A stretch of 64,000 bases of DNA, from NCBI RefSeq assembly GCF_000715075.1, contig NC_134093.1, positions 96,146,826 to 96,210,825 on the forward strand, written 5' to 3'. The notes below the pieces were generated by a model. The model was not told where the DNA came from, did no database searches, and saw only the letters and a program-made list of their open reading frames with translations. A program made the position numbers and the translations under genes. Below are positions 11,001 to 22,864 of the stretch, piece after piece. Each line of letters begins with the position of its first letter. Within the stretch, counting starts at the first letter, position 1. Source of the DNA: Nicotiana tabacum (lineage: Eukaryota > Streptophyta > Magnoliopsida > Solanales > Solanaceae).

Positions 11001-12046
11001 TTCATTTTTGTCGCATTCTTCCTTTACCATACCATAATTACTATAACCACTTAATTCTGACTTAATGCCACATCACTCCATATTCCCCCCTTTAGGGGAG
11101 TACTAAGAGTTGGAGTTATGACGATCTACCTATAGATATTTTACCTTTTCATCTTTGGCGTCCTTTCACATCATCGATGACCCTTACTCGCCTTGCGGTA
11201 ATCCTTCTTTACCAAGGATAAAAAAATTCCTTACTCACGAGGAAGGCACCTAGTATAACTGGCACATACATTCCCTTAAGCTTAACTTTTCTCACATTGC
11301 TTGCTTTAGGGAAACGTCTTCCTGAACGACCATTCTCTGAATTTCTCATGAATCTGCTTCTGTTGTCCATTTTATTATCTCCGGAACGAAATCTGAAACT
11401 CTCATGATGCCGACTATTAACCAATCACTCAGTCCTTAATTTATGTTTAGTCTATCTTGTTCACCAGCCCATACTGATTCCTATTATTCCGGGGTCTAAC
11501 TTTTCCTTCAGGTAGTTGCGTTGGAGTCACGAACTTATATCTCGAAGTGAGGATATGACTTTATGGCTATACTCTTTTGTTGTCTTAAGGCCTGTCACCT
11601 CTCGTCTCTTCCTTCACTTGACTATAGATTCTGTAATACTGTCATCTTTTGATCTACCGTTGTCATCCATGTATCATATCTTACTCTTAATGCTTCATTA
11701 GCTCTCTTCTTATTTCCTACTAACATTTTTGTCTATCACTTTATTCTGAAAACTTCAACAAGATATTCTTTTGCTTTTAGCTCCCCTTTGCTCCATCCAC
11801 TGGCTCTTCGGGTTGCCTAGCATTATCTCACTACTAGGGACGGGAGCCATACTAATATAATATTTATCCTTTCCAGGCTTCCAGTGCCTATCTTTGTAGC
11901 ACTCGCATCTAGCTGCACTATTTTAGAGTGCCCCATTTGGGTGTCTCATAAGGAGACCTATTAGCACATTTGCAATATCCTTCGGAAATGTCAACTAACG
12001 CAAATAATCAATTCACCATTTTGGGTTACTCTAACCCCAGCTGAAT
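8078..12046 (-). other. Interior of the LARD-like element, no recognised gene
   Basis: About 4 kb. Both strands are interrupted by frequent stops; the longest frames are about 60-76 codons and resemble no family I know. No zinc knuckle, protease Asp motif, YxDD or DDE spacing is visible. The polypurine tract lies at its left end. This could be a non-coding LARD interior or a very decayed gag-pol. Confidence 0.6.
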
Positions 12047-12055
12047 TCTGATATC
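12047..12055 (-). other. Primer-binding-site remnant
   Basis: Plus-strand TCTGATATC resembles the TCTGATACC complement of a tRNA-Met primer site. The first roughly 35-40 bases of the adjoining LTR (with TGTCACGACC) are missing here, so a small deletion removed the PBS/LTR boundary. Confidence 0.5.
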
Positions 12056-12060
12056 CCGTT

Positions 12061-13892
12061 CTTACTCAACAGAGTACCAATGTAACGTATCTTTCTTATT
12101 ACTTCATCATATACATGTGACATACGGGCCTAATATGCCAACATGATCATTTATAAATTCAAAACATAGGCCGACAAGGCCATACAATCTTTCACGTACA
12201 CGACATTTGTCTAAAAGCCTCTAAGAGCACATAATTGTCATAAAGGTCAGGACAGAGCCTCGCCATACCAAACTATACACATCTAAATCATACTGACCAA
12301 ACAAGCAACTCCGGAGCAAATGGAGTGCACCAATATCTTCTACTAAGCTGATCGCCTACTTGGAGGACTCTCAACCTGTCTATCGAGACCTGCGGGCATG
12401 AAACGCAGCGTCTCCAGGTAAAAGAGACGTCAGTAAAATAATGTACCGAGTATGTAAGGAATAAAAACAGTAAATAATAGACATGAGAGAAACATAGAGT
12501 AAAAGACTCGACATGTACGTCTGCATAGCTCTGTGACTCATTTCATTTTTATAATGTCATGCATATGCGTATAAATATCATACCATGCATATGTATATGC
12601 GTTCATAGCATCATCAAGCCTTTGAGGGCATCCCATCATATTATTTCAGCCACTGTGGGTAAATCATCAACGTATACCAACTGATCAGGTGGTAGTATAT
12701 AACGCCATAACCTTTTTTCATATTCCATATACATATAATATACATATATACGCATATATAACACCATATGATCATGGGTCAATGTATATGTATAAATACA
12801 TGAAATGCATAAGAAATACGTTAATAATATTTTCTCAAAATTACGTTAATAAGATTTTCTCGGAAGGTCATAAAAATAATATGCCTGTCGGATTAATTTG
12901 ATCAAATACGTATTTTTCTGAGATTCATGAACAGAAGATATAATAATAATTCACATGGGGAATCAAGAATATATACACCCCTAATATTTCTATGAATAAA
13001 GATATTTATGGATATTGTGGATTTGCTCATTTCGTTCATGTCGTATAGATCATGCCAAAAGAAAAGAAGGGCTAGCCTTAACATACCTGAATTAGGGAAA
13101 AATCCGTATGATATTCTTGAAAAAGGTTGTATCGTATTCCTTTAGAATCGCAAAATCTCACGTTGCTAAGAAATCTCGTTGGAATTGTTTTGTTTCAAGA
13201 TTAATGTCCGTTCTTGTTGGAGTGTGATTAACTTTCGTTCTTGCAAATGTTTGAGTTTATAAAGAAAGCTATAAGCTTACCTTGATTATTTTAAGGCAAA
13301 TGAAGCCCAAGATGCCAAACTTTTAATATACCCACGTAGGTGTCATGTGTATGACATTTAAGATAGCCACCTTCCATTTTAAGTTGTGAGTCACTTGGTT
13401 TGCATGGGGGGCTGCCACCTCATGCTCTTTAATATTTATTCAATATATCCCCAATTAATTAGGTAATATCCCATTACCCAATAATTAATCAATTAGCCAC
13501 ATAATTAAGAATTATCTCAACTTACCTAAAATACTACTCACTTTTAACATACCTTATACACCTTACTATCATGGCCATGTGGTACCTTGTATGGTACTAG
13601 TCCATAAATACCGTATATTTTAGCTCAGGCCGTATTTTATCCCAAAATGTCAAATTTCGACGAAATTTATTTTCTTCGATTTGCATACCCTCTCATCTTC
13701 ACGAATTTACTCGTCACTTATTTGAAATAGCATAATGCTTATAATCTCAAAATAATCTCATTCCCAAACTTACGTCGATTAACTTGCGACGAAACTTTAA
13801 CGTACGAAAATGCGGGATATAATATCTCATTTTCGAGCTTTCATCAATTTACTTATGGCGTACTTTCATGTACGAAAATATGGCGTATAACA
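12061..13892 (-). repeat. Right LTR (5' LTR in element sense) of the LARD-like element
   Basis: Direct repeat of the left LTR. Its outer end reads GTATAACA immediately before the ATATT duplication. The inner end is truncated. Several small indels separate it from the left copy (for example around 12820-12860), indicating an insertion that is not recent. Confidence 0.83.
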
Positions 13893-15120
13893 ATATTCTT
13901 GATGGAAATGAAAATCTAGATAGTCATCCATTTGTTTTGCATACAAAATTTGGTCATGGAAGCATGCATCTAATTGAAAACCTCTCCAAGCATGATTTAG
14001 TTATTAGTCTTCCCAAACTAAAGTTTTCTTGAAATCATGTATGTGATGCATGTGAGATTGGTAAACAAACTAGAAACTCTTTCAAAACTAAGGACATTAT
14101 GTCTACCACCAAGCCTTTGCCATTTCTTCATATGGACTTGTTTGGGCCCACTAGAACTGCCAACATAAGAGATAAACGATATGCTTTTGTTATTATTGAT
14201 GACTATTCACGTTTTACATGGGTAATTTTCTTCATCTCATAAAGATGAAGCATTGAAATATTTTTAGATTTTCTGCAAAAGAATTGAAAGAGAAAAAGGG
14301 TATCTTATCACAACCATCCAAGGCGACCATGGAGGAGAATTTGAATGCAGATCCTTTGAAAAATTCTGTAACGATCAAGGTTATACCCACAACTTCTCAT
14401 CCCCAAGATCACCCCAACATAATGGGGTAGTTGAGTACAAGAATCGAACTCTACAAGATATGGACAGAACAATGATATTAGAACATTCATTGCCAAATCA
14501 TTTTTGGGCAGAAACAGTAAGTACATCATGTCATATTCTCAACAGTTGTCTCATAAGACATATTTTGAAGAAGATTCCATATGAATTATGAAAATGTAAT
14601 ATTCCTAATATAGGCTACTTTCATCCGTTCGGAAGTAAGTGTTTCATTCACAATAATGGTAACGATAACCTAGGAAAATTTGATCCAAGGAGTGACGAAG
14701 GTATTTTTCTTGGTTATTCGATTAATAATAGATCATTTAGAGTTTACAACAAACGTACTTTATCCGTAAAAGAATCAGTGCATGTTATGTTTGACGAAAA
14801 TAACACTATGGCCGAAAAAGGTATCATTGTAGGTGATGAAGATATCAGCCAAGAAGTATCACAAACAAACAATCCACGAAAGTCGACTGATAACACAGTC
14901 TTAGTCACAGAATCGACTAGTGAACCTGTGAATAATCCTGCTGAACCACAAAAGGAGTCAATTACTTCTACAGTTGGAACCTGGCCAAATGAATGGAGAA
15001 GCAAACCTGAATATCCTCAAAATTTTATCATAGGGGGTCCAAATGAAGGGATGAAAACTAGAGGATCTCTAAAAAAGAAAGCAAATATTGCACTCATCTC
15101 TCAAGTAGAACCAAAAAAGT
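13893..15120 (+). pseudogene. copia integrase (second part of pol)
   Basis: Continues the copia polyprotein after the inserted element. The GAG-pre-integrase part has the two His (LHTKFGHGSMH), and DACEIGKQTRNSF carries one Cys of the HHCC zinc region (from about 13945). The catalytic core follows: first Asp in HMDLFGP, second in QGDHGGEFE, and the Glu in HNGVVEYKNRTLQ, so the DDE residues are still visible. A Ser/Thr- and acid-rich linker (14778-15120) connects to RT, as is usual in this lineage. Stops occur near 14030, 14241 and 14586, and TAG at 15119-15121. The product would have inserted the element's cDNA. Confidence 0.85.
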
Positions 15121-16690
15121 AGATGAATCCCTAAAGGACTCCAGTTGGATACAAGCTATGCAGGATGAACTTGATCAATTCAACAAGTATCAAGTTTGGG
15201 AATTAGTACCTAAACCAACAAATGCTATTGTAGTCGTAACAAAGTGGGTATTCAGAATCAAGCTAAATAAAGAAGGAAAGGTAGTGATAAACGAAGCCAG
15301 ACTAGTAGCTCAAGGCTACTCACAATAGGAAGGAGTCAATTATGATGAAACCTTTGCACCGATAGCACAGTTAGAATAAATTCGTATACTTCTTGACTAT
15401 GCATCTTTTAAAGGTTTTAAACTATTTCAAATGGATGTCAAAAGTTCTTTCCTAAACGGTTTCATTGATGAGGAGGTATATGTAAAACAAACTCCTGGCT
15501 TTGAAAACTCACAATTTCCTTACCATGTGTATAAGTTAGCTAAAGCTCTCCATGGGCTCAAACAAGCTCCTCGAGCTTGGTATGAAAGATTGAGTTCCTT
15601 TTTAACCAATTATGGGTTCATCAGAGGTAAGGTGGATACTACTTTATTTATCAAAAGAGCTACTAAAGGTAATCTAATTATTCAAATTTATGTAGATGAT
15701 ATCATATTTGGTAGTACTTATCTTCTTTTGTGCAAGGGTTTCTCGAATCTCATGCAAAGTGAGTTCGAAATGAGTATGATGAGAGAGCTGACATTCTTCC
15801 TTGGACTTGAAATCCATCAATTAGAAAGTGGAATATTAATTTGCCAAACCAAGTATATGAAGGAATTGATTCAAAAATTTGGAATGAGTAATGCCAAATC
15901 AATTGGAACTCCTATGAGTCCCTCTACAAGTTTAGACAGGGAAGAACATGAAAAATCAGTAGACTAAACCAAGTATCGTGGAATGATTGGATCTCTATTA
16001 TATCTAACGGCTAGTCAACCAGATATCATGTTCAGTGTTTGTATATGTATCAGGTTTCAGTCAGCTCATAAGGAGTCTCACTTAACTGTAGTAAAGTGAA
16101 TAATTCGCTATCTCATTAGAACCACTTCTTACAGACTTTGGTATCCTCGCTATAACAATTTTAAACTTGAGGGATTTTCAGATGCTAATCTTGCAGGTGA
16201 CAAGGAAGACAGAAAAAGCACAAGTGGGACTTATCAATTACTGGAAAAGGCACTAATCTCCTGGAACAGTAAGAAACAAGGACCAATAGCTCTTTACACA
16301 ACTGAAGTAGAATACATTGCAATTGGACAATATTGTGGTCAATTACTCTGAATGTCTCATCAATGGAGTTACTATGAATTATCTTTTAAACCTGTTCAAA
16401 TATTCTGTGATAATTCTAGTGCTATTTATCTGTCAAAAAATCTTGTGCATCATTCTAGAGATAAGCATATAGATATTAATCATCATTTTATTCGAGATCA
16501 TGTTCTTAAAGGCAATATAGAATTATTGTTTGTAAGTTCCACTTATCAATTGGCAGATATTTTTACAAAACCTTTGCTTAAAGATAAATTTGTGTATTAC
16601 GAGACTCTCTTGGCATTATTTCTATTAATTCATAATTTTAGGGCCTTTGTGAAATTTTTTAATTGTTACCGTCTCTTTATCTGAATAATT
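15121..16690 (+). pseudogene. copia reverse transcriptase and RNase H
   Basis: RT begins with the copia-type W...M.DELDQFNK segment (about 15150). A frame open over 15431-15967 carries MDVKSSFLNG, LKQAPRAWYERL and the catalytic YVDDIIFGS at about 15690-15716. RNase H follows with FSDANLAGD (about 16167), the TEVEYIA glutamate motif (about 16303) and IFCDNSSAI (about 16402), then HIDINHHFIRDHV and LADIFTKPL at the C terminus. Stops near 15327, 15377, 15964, 16097 and 16349 kill the frame. Motif wording fits the SIRE lineage. Confidence 0.87.
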
Positions 16691-18697
16691 CTTTATGTGT
16701 GTAAGTTGCATTAATTGTGTGTCTGTTACTTTTCCCTTTTCACACCTTTTCATACCTTTTTAGAGACCAGTCAATCATAGTGTCGAATCACTGACACCTT
16801 TTCTTTTGTACTCAACCGCCGTTTCTCATCCTTTTAAGTCCAAATTTCATCAATCCTTCTCACATTGTTTGTATCTCCATTCCTCTGTTCCAAACCCTAC
16901 CATGGCGAAAAATTCCAAAACCCCCCTGCTTCAACCTGCAAAAGCACTCATTCAAGAGAAAAACCCTCCTCTCAACCTCCTAAACTAGTCAATCTAGGAT
17001 CAAACCACTCTGAGGATTTTGTCTCTTATCAAGGCCTCTCAAATGATGCGCGCAGTCTCAACGAAAAAGCTCTAGGAAAACGACCCATGGTAGATCCCCC
17101 TGAAACTTTCACTCCCCAAAAGCCCAAAATTGATATCTCTAGTTCTCTTGAGTGTGATCTAACTTTCTGGGACACATCCAACCGAGATTCCTTCATTGCC
17201 TTCAAAGACAAGCATGCCGCCCATGAAAGAGTTGTTGATTGAAATGTCATGGATAGTCTCAACTACAAAGTGAAGGAGCTCTTCCACTTCCAGGGTTGGA
17301 AAAACTCTCTGCTTGCCTCATCCAAAGGTATATGAACCCATTGTTAGAATGTTCTATGCTAATCTTCACTCTAGCAAACCTGACAAGTTAGAAACCTTAG
17401 TTCTTGGAAATCGGATTATACTGGATTGTGCTCTGTTTTATTCTATTTTTTAGTGTAGTTGTTCTGGTTTTTTTTAATGATTTTTAAGAATACCTGGCCT
17501 GAGAATTTTTAAATCTCTTTTGATCAAGCTAAAAGGTGTATAGCTGAATCACCCTCTGACTCCCTTCCCAGTCAACTAGGACCTAGTGACGTTTATTTAG
17601 AAACTCGTGTCTTAGAACATATTGTGGCAACCACTCTTCTTCCAAGAACATGATCCTTCTCTACCTTCTCCTAGCATGATACCTTCCTAGTTTACTGCCT
17701 TCTGACTAAACACAAGGTCAAGTTGTCTTCTTGGGTCATCAATTTTATGATAGAGAATGCCGATGATCCCACAAGTCTTCCCTATGGTATGCTCATCACC
17801 CATCTGCTAGAAGCAAACAACATATCCCTTGTCAACTATCCCTATATCACTGTCACCAAGTCTTACAACTCCAAGGGATTTGATAGCATGGACTTTATTT
17901 ATGTAAAGGGAGCTTGGGTCAAGAAATAATAAGGTGAAACCAAGAATGTCCCCTCCGACTCTAAAGCTAAAGCTTCTGTGTCTCACCCCAGTTCAAATGA
18001 TCATGACCTCTTAGAAAAGCTAGTCTCTATCAACGAAAAATTGTCTGTCATCAAGGACTGCTTAATTTCCATGCAAGGCAAAATTGAATATGTTCATGGA
18101 ATAACAAAGGAGACAGGTTCTGACGTGTCCAAGATTCGAGTGTAGATTCTCAAGACTATAGAAAAAGCAGTAAAGGCCTTTCAAGAGATTGGACGATAGA
18201 ATTGATGGGGTATCTATCACAGTGAATGCTAGGTTTGATCGCCTTAAGGAGGCGGTTTGCAACACCCTTACTTACTTTCTGTGCTGATGATGCATGGATG
18301 TTTAAGACACTTATATTTTTGCTTTGTATTGAGATTGATGGTTCAGTCATGGGTCATTCTATTAGGACAAATACTTCTTTCCTGCATGCCATTATTATTA
18401 TTATTTTGATTACAAAGGGGGAGAAATAGTAAGCAAGGCTTAAGGGCCTGCATTTCTATGTATTCCCTGTTCTGTGTTCTGTGTTCTGTTTTCCTACAGA
18501 TGTTCAACTTGCAGGTACATCATACGGTATATAATTGAGATGGAGTCAACTACAACTGAGGCACAATAGAATGTCTAGCTGAGGGAGAGTCGACTAGACA
18601 TATTTAACAAGAAATACAAATTGAGGGGGAGTCGACTACAACACACTCAACCCAACTAATCAACATGGAAGTATTTTCATTGTTATTTTGTCACCAT
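16690..18697 (+). pseudogene. Decayed third ORF region (env-like position) of the SIRE-type element
   Basis: About 2 kb between pol and the polypurine tract. A start near 16902 opens a Pro/Lys/Ser-rich N terminus. Frame fragments follow at 16865-17242, 17723-17929 and about 17941-18200. The last has Leu/Ile heptads (LLEKLVSINEKLSVI) suggesting a coiled coil. SIRE elements carry an extra ORF here, often called env-like, with a predicted coiled coil. No signal peptide or clear transmembrane segment is visible, so envelope function is not supported. Stops and shifts throughout. Confidence 0.55.
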
Positions 18698-18711
18698 AAA
18701 AAAGGGAGAGA
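18698..18711 (+). other. Polypurine tract of the SIRE-type element
   Basis: AAAAAAGGGAGAGA lies immediately before the TGTTAG start of the 3' LTR. It is the plus-strand primer site in reverse transcription. Confidence 0.85.
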
Positions 18712-18712
18712 T

Positions 18713-19557
18713 TGTTAGATCTAAGTTGATTTTAATGATGCAAAATAATGAATTACTCCTTATGTGCAGGAACAATTTTTTAGGAATCGAATGGAGGCAT
18801 AAATGAATCAAAAGGAAAAAGGAAAAAGGAAAAAGGAAAAAGGAAAAAGGAAAGAGGGGCGGAAAAATCAATCAAGAGCTAGAAAAATCAATGAGGAGGA
18901 TATTATAAGAAGGATCTTAATTAAATGAGGTCAAGGGCACAAAATCATCCGCTGAAGATTCTTCCACATAAAGACATCAATTGAAGAAAAAATCAAGAAA
19001 TTTGATAACGGGAATATTCTCATTAAAGGAATAAATAAATCAAGCCCACGAGTCAAGGCAAATCAACAGAAGAATTACTCTTGGAAAGAATAAATCTACC
19101 ATTCCTTTTGAGAACACCTCCCTTGGGTTTGCAATCTCTCAAAAGATTTACAAGACATGAAGGCCTCACGAAGTATAAATACATACTTCACCAGCTTTGG
19201 AAAAATATACTTTGAACGAATCACTATCACTCTTTTTATTCTACTCCAAATAAGCATTTTAGTTCACTTTAGATCTGTTGTGTAATTAGTGAAAGAAGAA
19301 AAAAAGATAAATACTAGTGTGACATTGTATCAAGAAGAAGAAGCAATAAGTAACATTGTGATTTGGTGTAAAACTACATCAATTCTCCTGTAATCAAGAA
19401 ACTTCAATACTGAACGCGAATACCCTTGTAACTCAAAGAGACTAGACGTAGGATGCACATTGAATCCGAACTAGTATAAGAATCCTGGTATCATTAATTC
19501 CTCAATTTTATTCGGCTTTACTTATTTTCTATTCTTACCATTCAGTCGACTAATAAG
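18713..19557 (+). repeat. 3' LTR of the SIRE-type element, first part
   Basis: Begins TGTTAGATC after the polypurine tract. Bases from 19461 match the 5' LTR remnant at 4441. It is interrupted after ATAAG (19553-19557) by the Athila-derived element and resumes at 35602. It contains a short (GGAAAAA)n run at 18810-18852 and a TATA box at 19174. Confidence 0.87.
19174..19181 (+). promoter_or_regulatory. LTR TATA box (SIRE-type)
   Basis: TATAAATA in the middle of the 3' LTR, downstream of a mixed U3-like region. It is a plausible Pol II core promoter of the element; the 5' LTR copy is lost, so it could only fire outward. Confidence 0.5.
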
Positions 19558-20840
19558 TGATATTCGACAAAAAATACATATATTTACCCATTATTACCTC
19601 ACATTGTAGTAGTTTAAATCATCCTTTGAATATTAATTACATTACTTTGTGCTTAATATTATATTTTAATTGTGTGGGAATAAAGTGATGTGAAGATGAA
19701 GATATTTGGAGCAAAATTAATATAAAACGCGGAAGAACAAAAAAGAAAAAAGAATGAAAATGAGGGAGACAAAGGGGGGACACCCCTTGGTGTTTGTACT
19801 CCCTAGTGGAAGAAAAGAAAAAATAAGGAAATAGAATTAGCAAGCAAAGAAAAAGTTGAAAACGTTTCCTGTTTCCGCTCCAGGGCCAGCGCTTCGTGCT
19901 GGTTTGGACGCTGCGGTTGCAAGATTTTCCTATTTTATCCGAGACAATATTATTTTGGCTCTACACGGTACCAACTTGTATAAAAGATGTTCTAAACCTA
20001 ATTTGGAGGGGAGCTAATATAATTTTGGGTGGAGAACACTCTACTTTGGAGGGGAGAACATAAGCCATGCTTAGAGGAGGCTTTCAACTAGTTTTTCTTC
20101 TCTTCTCTTCCTTTACTCTCATAGTTTATTAGTTCTAGAGTTTTGGGTGCTACATGAACGTTGTAGTTTGAAACTTGAAGTGTTCTTATTATGTTATCGT
20201 ATTGGTTTATTTATTCAATTTTGCACTTAATTATTTGATTGCTTGATCACCAATTGAATATTATCTACGAATATAGGATTGAACTCGGGAGAGGGAATTC
20301 TAGATTGCATATAAGATTGAGTAGAGCGAGATCTTGAGCATGAGTATCGGGAACAGATTTGCAGTTAGGATAGGGATATACCTAATAGTCTTTCTTGGTT
20401 ACTATACAGAAACTTTTAATGTGTTCTTGTTAATCCTAATTCCATAGGAATATAGGCATTAGGTTAGTTTGAATAGGTGAGTAGTACTTCGGGAGAATAC
20501 TACGAGTAATATTAACCATGTAAACTAATAAACCAGATAAATTAATTAGACAATTTAAGTGGAAGACTCAACCAGGTTAGCTAACTAACCCATAGCTTTG
20601 GAATATTTTCTCCCATTGAATTTGTATCTAAGCTTGTCGACGTATTTTCTATAATTTCTTAGTTTTCGACTCTAGATTAGTTGTAGTTAATAATCTTTAG
20701 AAAAGTGTTTGAATAGATTAATCGTCCTAGTTTAATTTATCAAATAGTTAATCACAAGTCCCTGTGGGTATGATATCTGGACTTACAATCCTATATTACT
20801 TGTCCACCACATATACTTGCATGTGCGTTTTGAAGGAACA
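19558..20840 (+). repeat. 5' LTR of the Athila-derived element
   Basis: About 1283 bases, paired with 34329-35601 (1273 bases) over the full length with scattered substitutions and small indels. Long identical blocks include those around 20025-20110 and 20270-20310. Confidence 0.9.
19979..19986 (+). promoter_or_regulatory. LTR TATA box (Athila-derived element, 5' LTR)
   Basis: TATAAAAG within a block conserved with the other LTR (34746-34753). It is the likely core promoter for the element transcript. Confidence 0.6.
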
Positions 20841-20847
20841 AGGTTTT

Positions 20848-20866
20848 TGGTGCCGTTGCCGGGGAC
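20848..20866 (+). other. Primer-binding site of the Athila-derived element
   Basis: TGGTGCCGTTGCCGGGGAC starts seven bases after the LTR. It resembles the TGGCGCCGTTGCCGGGGA form common in plant Athila elements, with one C-to-T change in a CG. Confidence 0.8.
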
Positions 20867-21161
20867 TTAGAAATTAGCTGTTTTCTAGATTAGAATTATT
20901 TTTAAGCAACTATACCACTCGGCAGCACTTGCCTAGTGGCTAATATATAAATAAAATCCCAAAATGGGTCCAAAGCTTACAAGAAGTCCAAACCAAGATA
21001 GAAGTTGCATGAAGCTACTAGCTATTAAAAAGAGAGAAAAGCTAAAATCTAAATCTATATTAGAATTTTACTTTTATCTTTACAGGTTTTTTTTGTTTGT
21101 AATTTTTTTTATTTTTATCATTATTTGATATTTTCTCTAGTGCGTTTCTAGTTTTCTAATC

Positions 21162-21347
21162 ATGACATCTGGGGATGAAATATTTGGAAATAGGATGATT
21201 GATGAAGAAGCTTGGTCGACGGAAGACTTTTATGGCCCGTATTTTTGGGCTTGTCATGACATGTCCTCTTGGAAGTCTGAATTTGAATACGGGAGTAAGG
21301 GGTGGTATTGTGAAAAATATTATCGATTAAGGGAATATGTGAAATGA
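21162..21347 (+). CDS. Small ORF 1 of the Athila-derived element, unknown function
   Basis: 61 codons, rich in Trp, Tyr and acidic residues (W/Y-rich around FYGPYFWACHD). It begins near the place where gag would start in an autonomous element. Its stop overlaps the next ATG as ATGA. No family recognised. It may be a remnant of a larger ORF or an element-specific peptide. Confidence 0.4.
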   Translation: MTSGDEIFGNRMIDEEAWSTEDFYGPYFWACHDMSSWKSEFEYGSKGWYCEKYYRLREYVK

Positions 21348-21673
21348 CGTTGTTTACTAACAACATTGGTGAAAAATCAACCTTTGAGGAGATAAAACGA
21401 GAATACCAATCATTAGACCATATTCTTGTTGATGATGCTGAGGTTGAAGGAGTATATATTATTGAGGATGTAAAAAATAATGCAGTTTTGGAGTTGGGGA
21501 GTGTTGGTACTCATTCTAAATATTTTTCTACATTATGTTTGGATGGATGCATGGAGATCAAGTCTTTGGAGAGATGCATAGATAAAGAACAAGACCCATA
21601 CATTGTAAAGTTTTCCACACCAAAAAGACAAAACGACATACATCACTTAAAGGCCAAGAAGTACAAGATGTGA
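21344..21673 (+). CDS. Small ORF 2 of the Athila-derived element, unknown function
   Basis: 109 codons, ATG overlapping the stop of small ORF 1 as ATGA. The protein is acidic in its first half and Lys-rich at the C terminus. No signal peptide, membrane segment or known motif. The region just after it (about 21800-21840) is the Athila-type GGGAGGCAACCC text. It could be a relic of an Athila coding region; function unknown. Confidence 0.4.
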   Translation: MTLFTNNIGEKSTFEEIKREYQSLDHILVDDAEVEGVYIIEDVKNNAVLELGSVGTHSKYFSTLCLDGCMEIKSLERCIDKEQDPYIVKFSTPKRQNDIHHLKAKKYKM

Positions 21674-22864
21674 TATCTATTGTTTGGTTCTTTGTATTTG
21701 TACCACCGCCCTAGGAATGTGACAGAAAAAAGTGATGCATAATTGGGGGCGCAATTCATATCCTCAAAGTGGAAGGAAAAGTATTGAAAGTGATGTCGCC
21801 GTGCTGCAGCGTTGAATCAAGTGCTTATTGGGAGGCAACCCCATTCTACTCCTTTTTATTTTTGTTTATTTTTGTAGTGTTATTTTTGTATTTTGTAGGA
21901 GTAGGAACATGGAGTCAAAGCCAATAGGCATATGAAAAATCGAGAAGATGGTTGAAATTAAGTGTGAGGTGCCCGCACAAAGGATCGTACATGGGAGAAG
22001 TCTGAGTATCATGTGAGCTGTTAATACTTCGGCCTTTGCCCTACCAGGGAGTCTCTTTTACCCTCTTGTTATTTATTATATGCATTGAGGATATTGCACA
22101 ATTTTAAGTGAGGGATGAGGAGATTGTCTGAGTGATTTTCTTTGCTATCCTAGCTTAGTTGTAGTATTCTTTCTTAGTGTAATATAATGGATTTTGTTAA
22201 AAAACAAAATAGAAAAAAAATGAAAAGATAAAAAAATTTAGAAAATTTGGAATTTTCCCGATGATGGATTTTGTAGACAGCTTTCATGAGGGACTAAGTT
22301 CCAATGAAAAAAATTCCAAAAATATTTTTTTTTCTAGTTAGTTTTAGTTAGATAATAACCCCCCTTGGGTTTTCTTTGTGCATCGGTTCTTTTTCAGTGG
22401 ATGTAAATTGAACCGGGTAATTTTTTTTATTTTTAGGATTAGAATTATTTTTTTAGGAGTAGTAAAAGAGGGAGAAGGAAAATCTTTGTGACTTGTTTGA
22501 TACTAGAATATTTAGGCCTAAGCTTGGGAAGTACTTTCCTGTGAGTTCTTGAGTAATGAATAAAATAACAAACTTTCTGACACCTAAGCTCAGGGTTGTG
22601 ACTCTGTATATAGCTTATTCTTATTTTGTCGTTCGCTGTGATCATGTCTGTCTTAGAGTAGAATTGATCCATCTTGATTGATACTTGTGACATGTGGGGT
22701 GAAGATTTCTTACATATATTCCATGTTTTACATCTTAGTCTAGAACTTGCCCTGCATGTTATTGAAAAGAAATAAAAGTGTTGCTCTGTTAAGAAGAAAA
22801 TAATAGGCTTTTTTGATATGTTTTGTGAATTCTAGCCTTTTCAGATATTGTACCACTAGTTAGC
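21674..22864 (+). other. Non-coding interior of the Athila-derived element, left of the nested insertion
   Basis: About 1.2 kb with no long frame. It contains an Athila-like spacer: GGGAGGCAACCC near 21832, T-rich tracts, and a GAGG...TTTTAAGTGAGGGA block near 22087-22115. These are usually found between pol and the 3' end of such elements, so an internal deletion of pol is likely. It continues at 33431 after the chromovirus. Confidence 0.6.

Larger units (their letters stand above)
6192..13892 (-). mobile_element. LTR element without recognisable coding capacity (LARD-like), inserted in copia pol
   Basis: Starts TGTCACGACC and ends ATAACA, flanked by the exact 5-base duplication ATATT (6187-6191 and 13893-13897). 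Two long direct repeats, 6192-8077 and 12061-13892, share extended near-identical blocks and are the LTRs. Minus orientation follows from a pyrimidine block (TCCCCCCTTTGG, 8078-8089) just inside the left LTR, which is a polypurine tract on the minus strand. A tRNA-Met-like primer-site remnant also lies just left of the right LTR. The roughly 4 kb interior has no long frame and no gag, RT or integrase motif. A Ty3/gypsy-derived non-autonomous element is the best guess. Confidence 0.82.

Noticed and set aside
6192..13892. Solo host locus with gene-like small ORFs
   Set aside because: Exact target duplication, paired LTRs and PPT show it is one inserted element; no ORF exceeds about 76 codons.
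17723..17929. Possible host gene fragment
   Set aside because: Sits inside the third-ORF region of the SIRE-type element between pol and polypurine tract, so element origin is the simpler reading.
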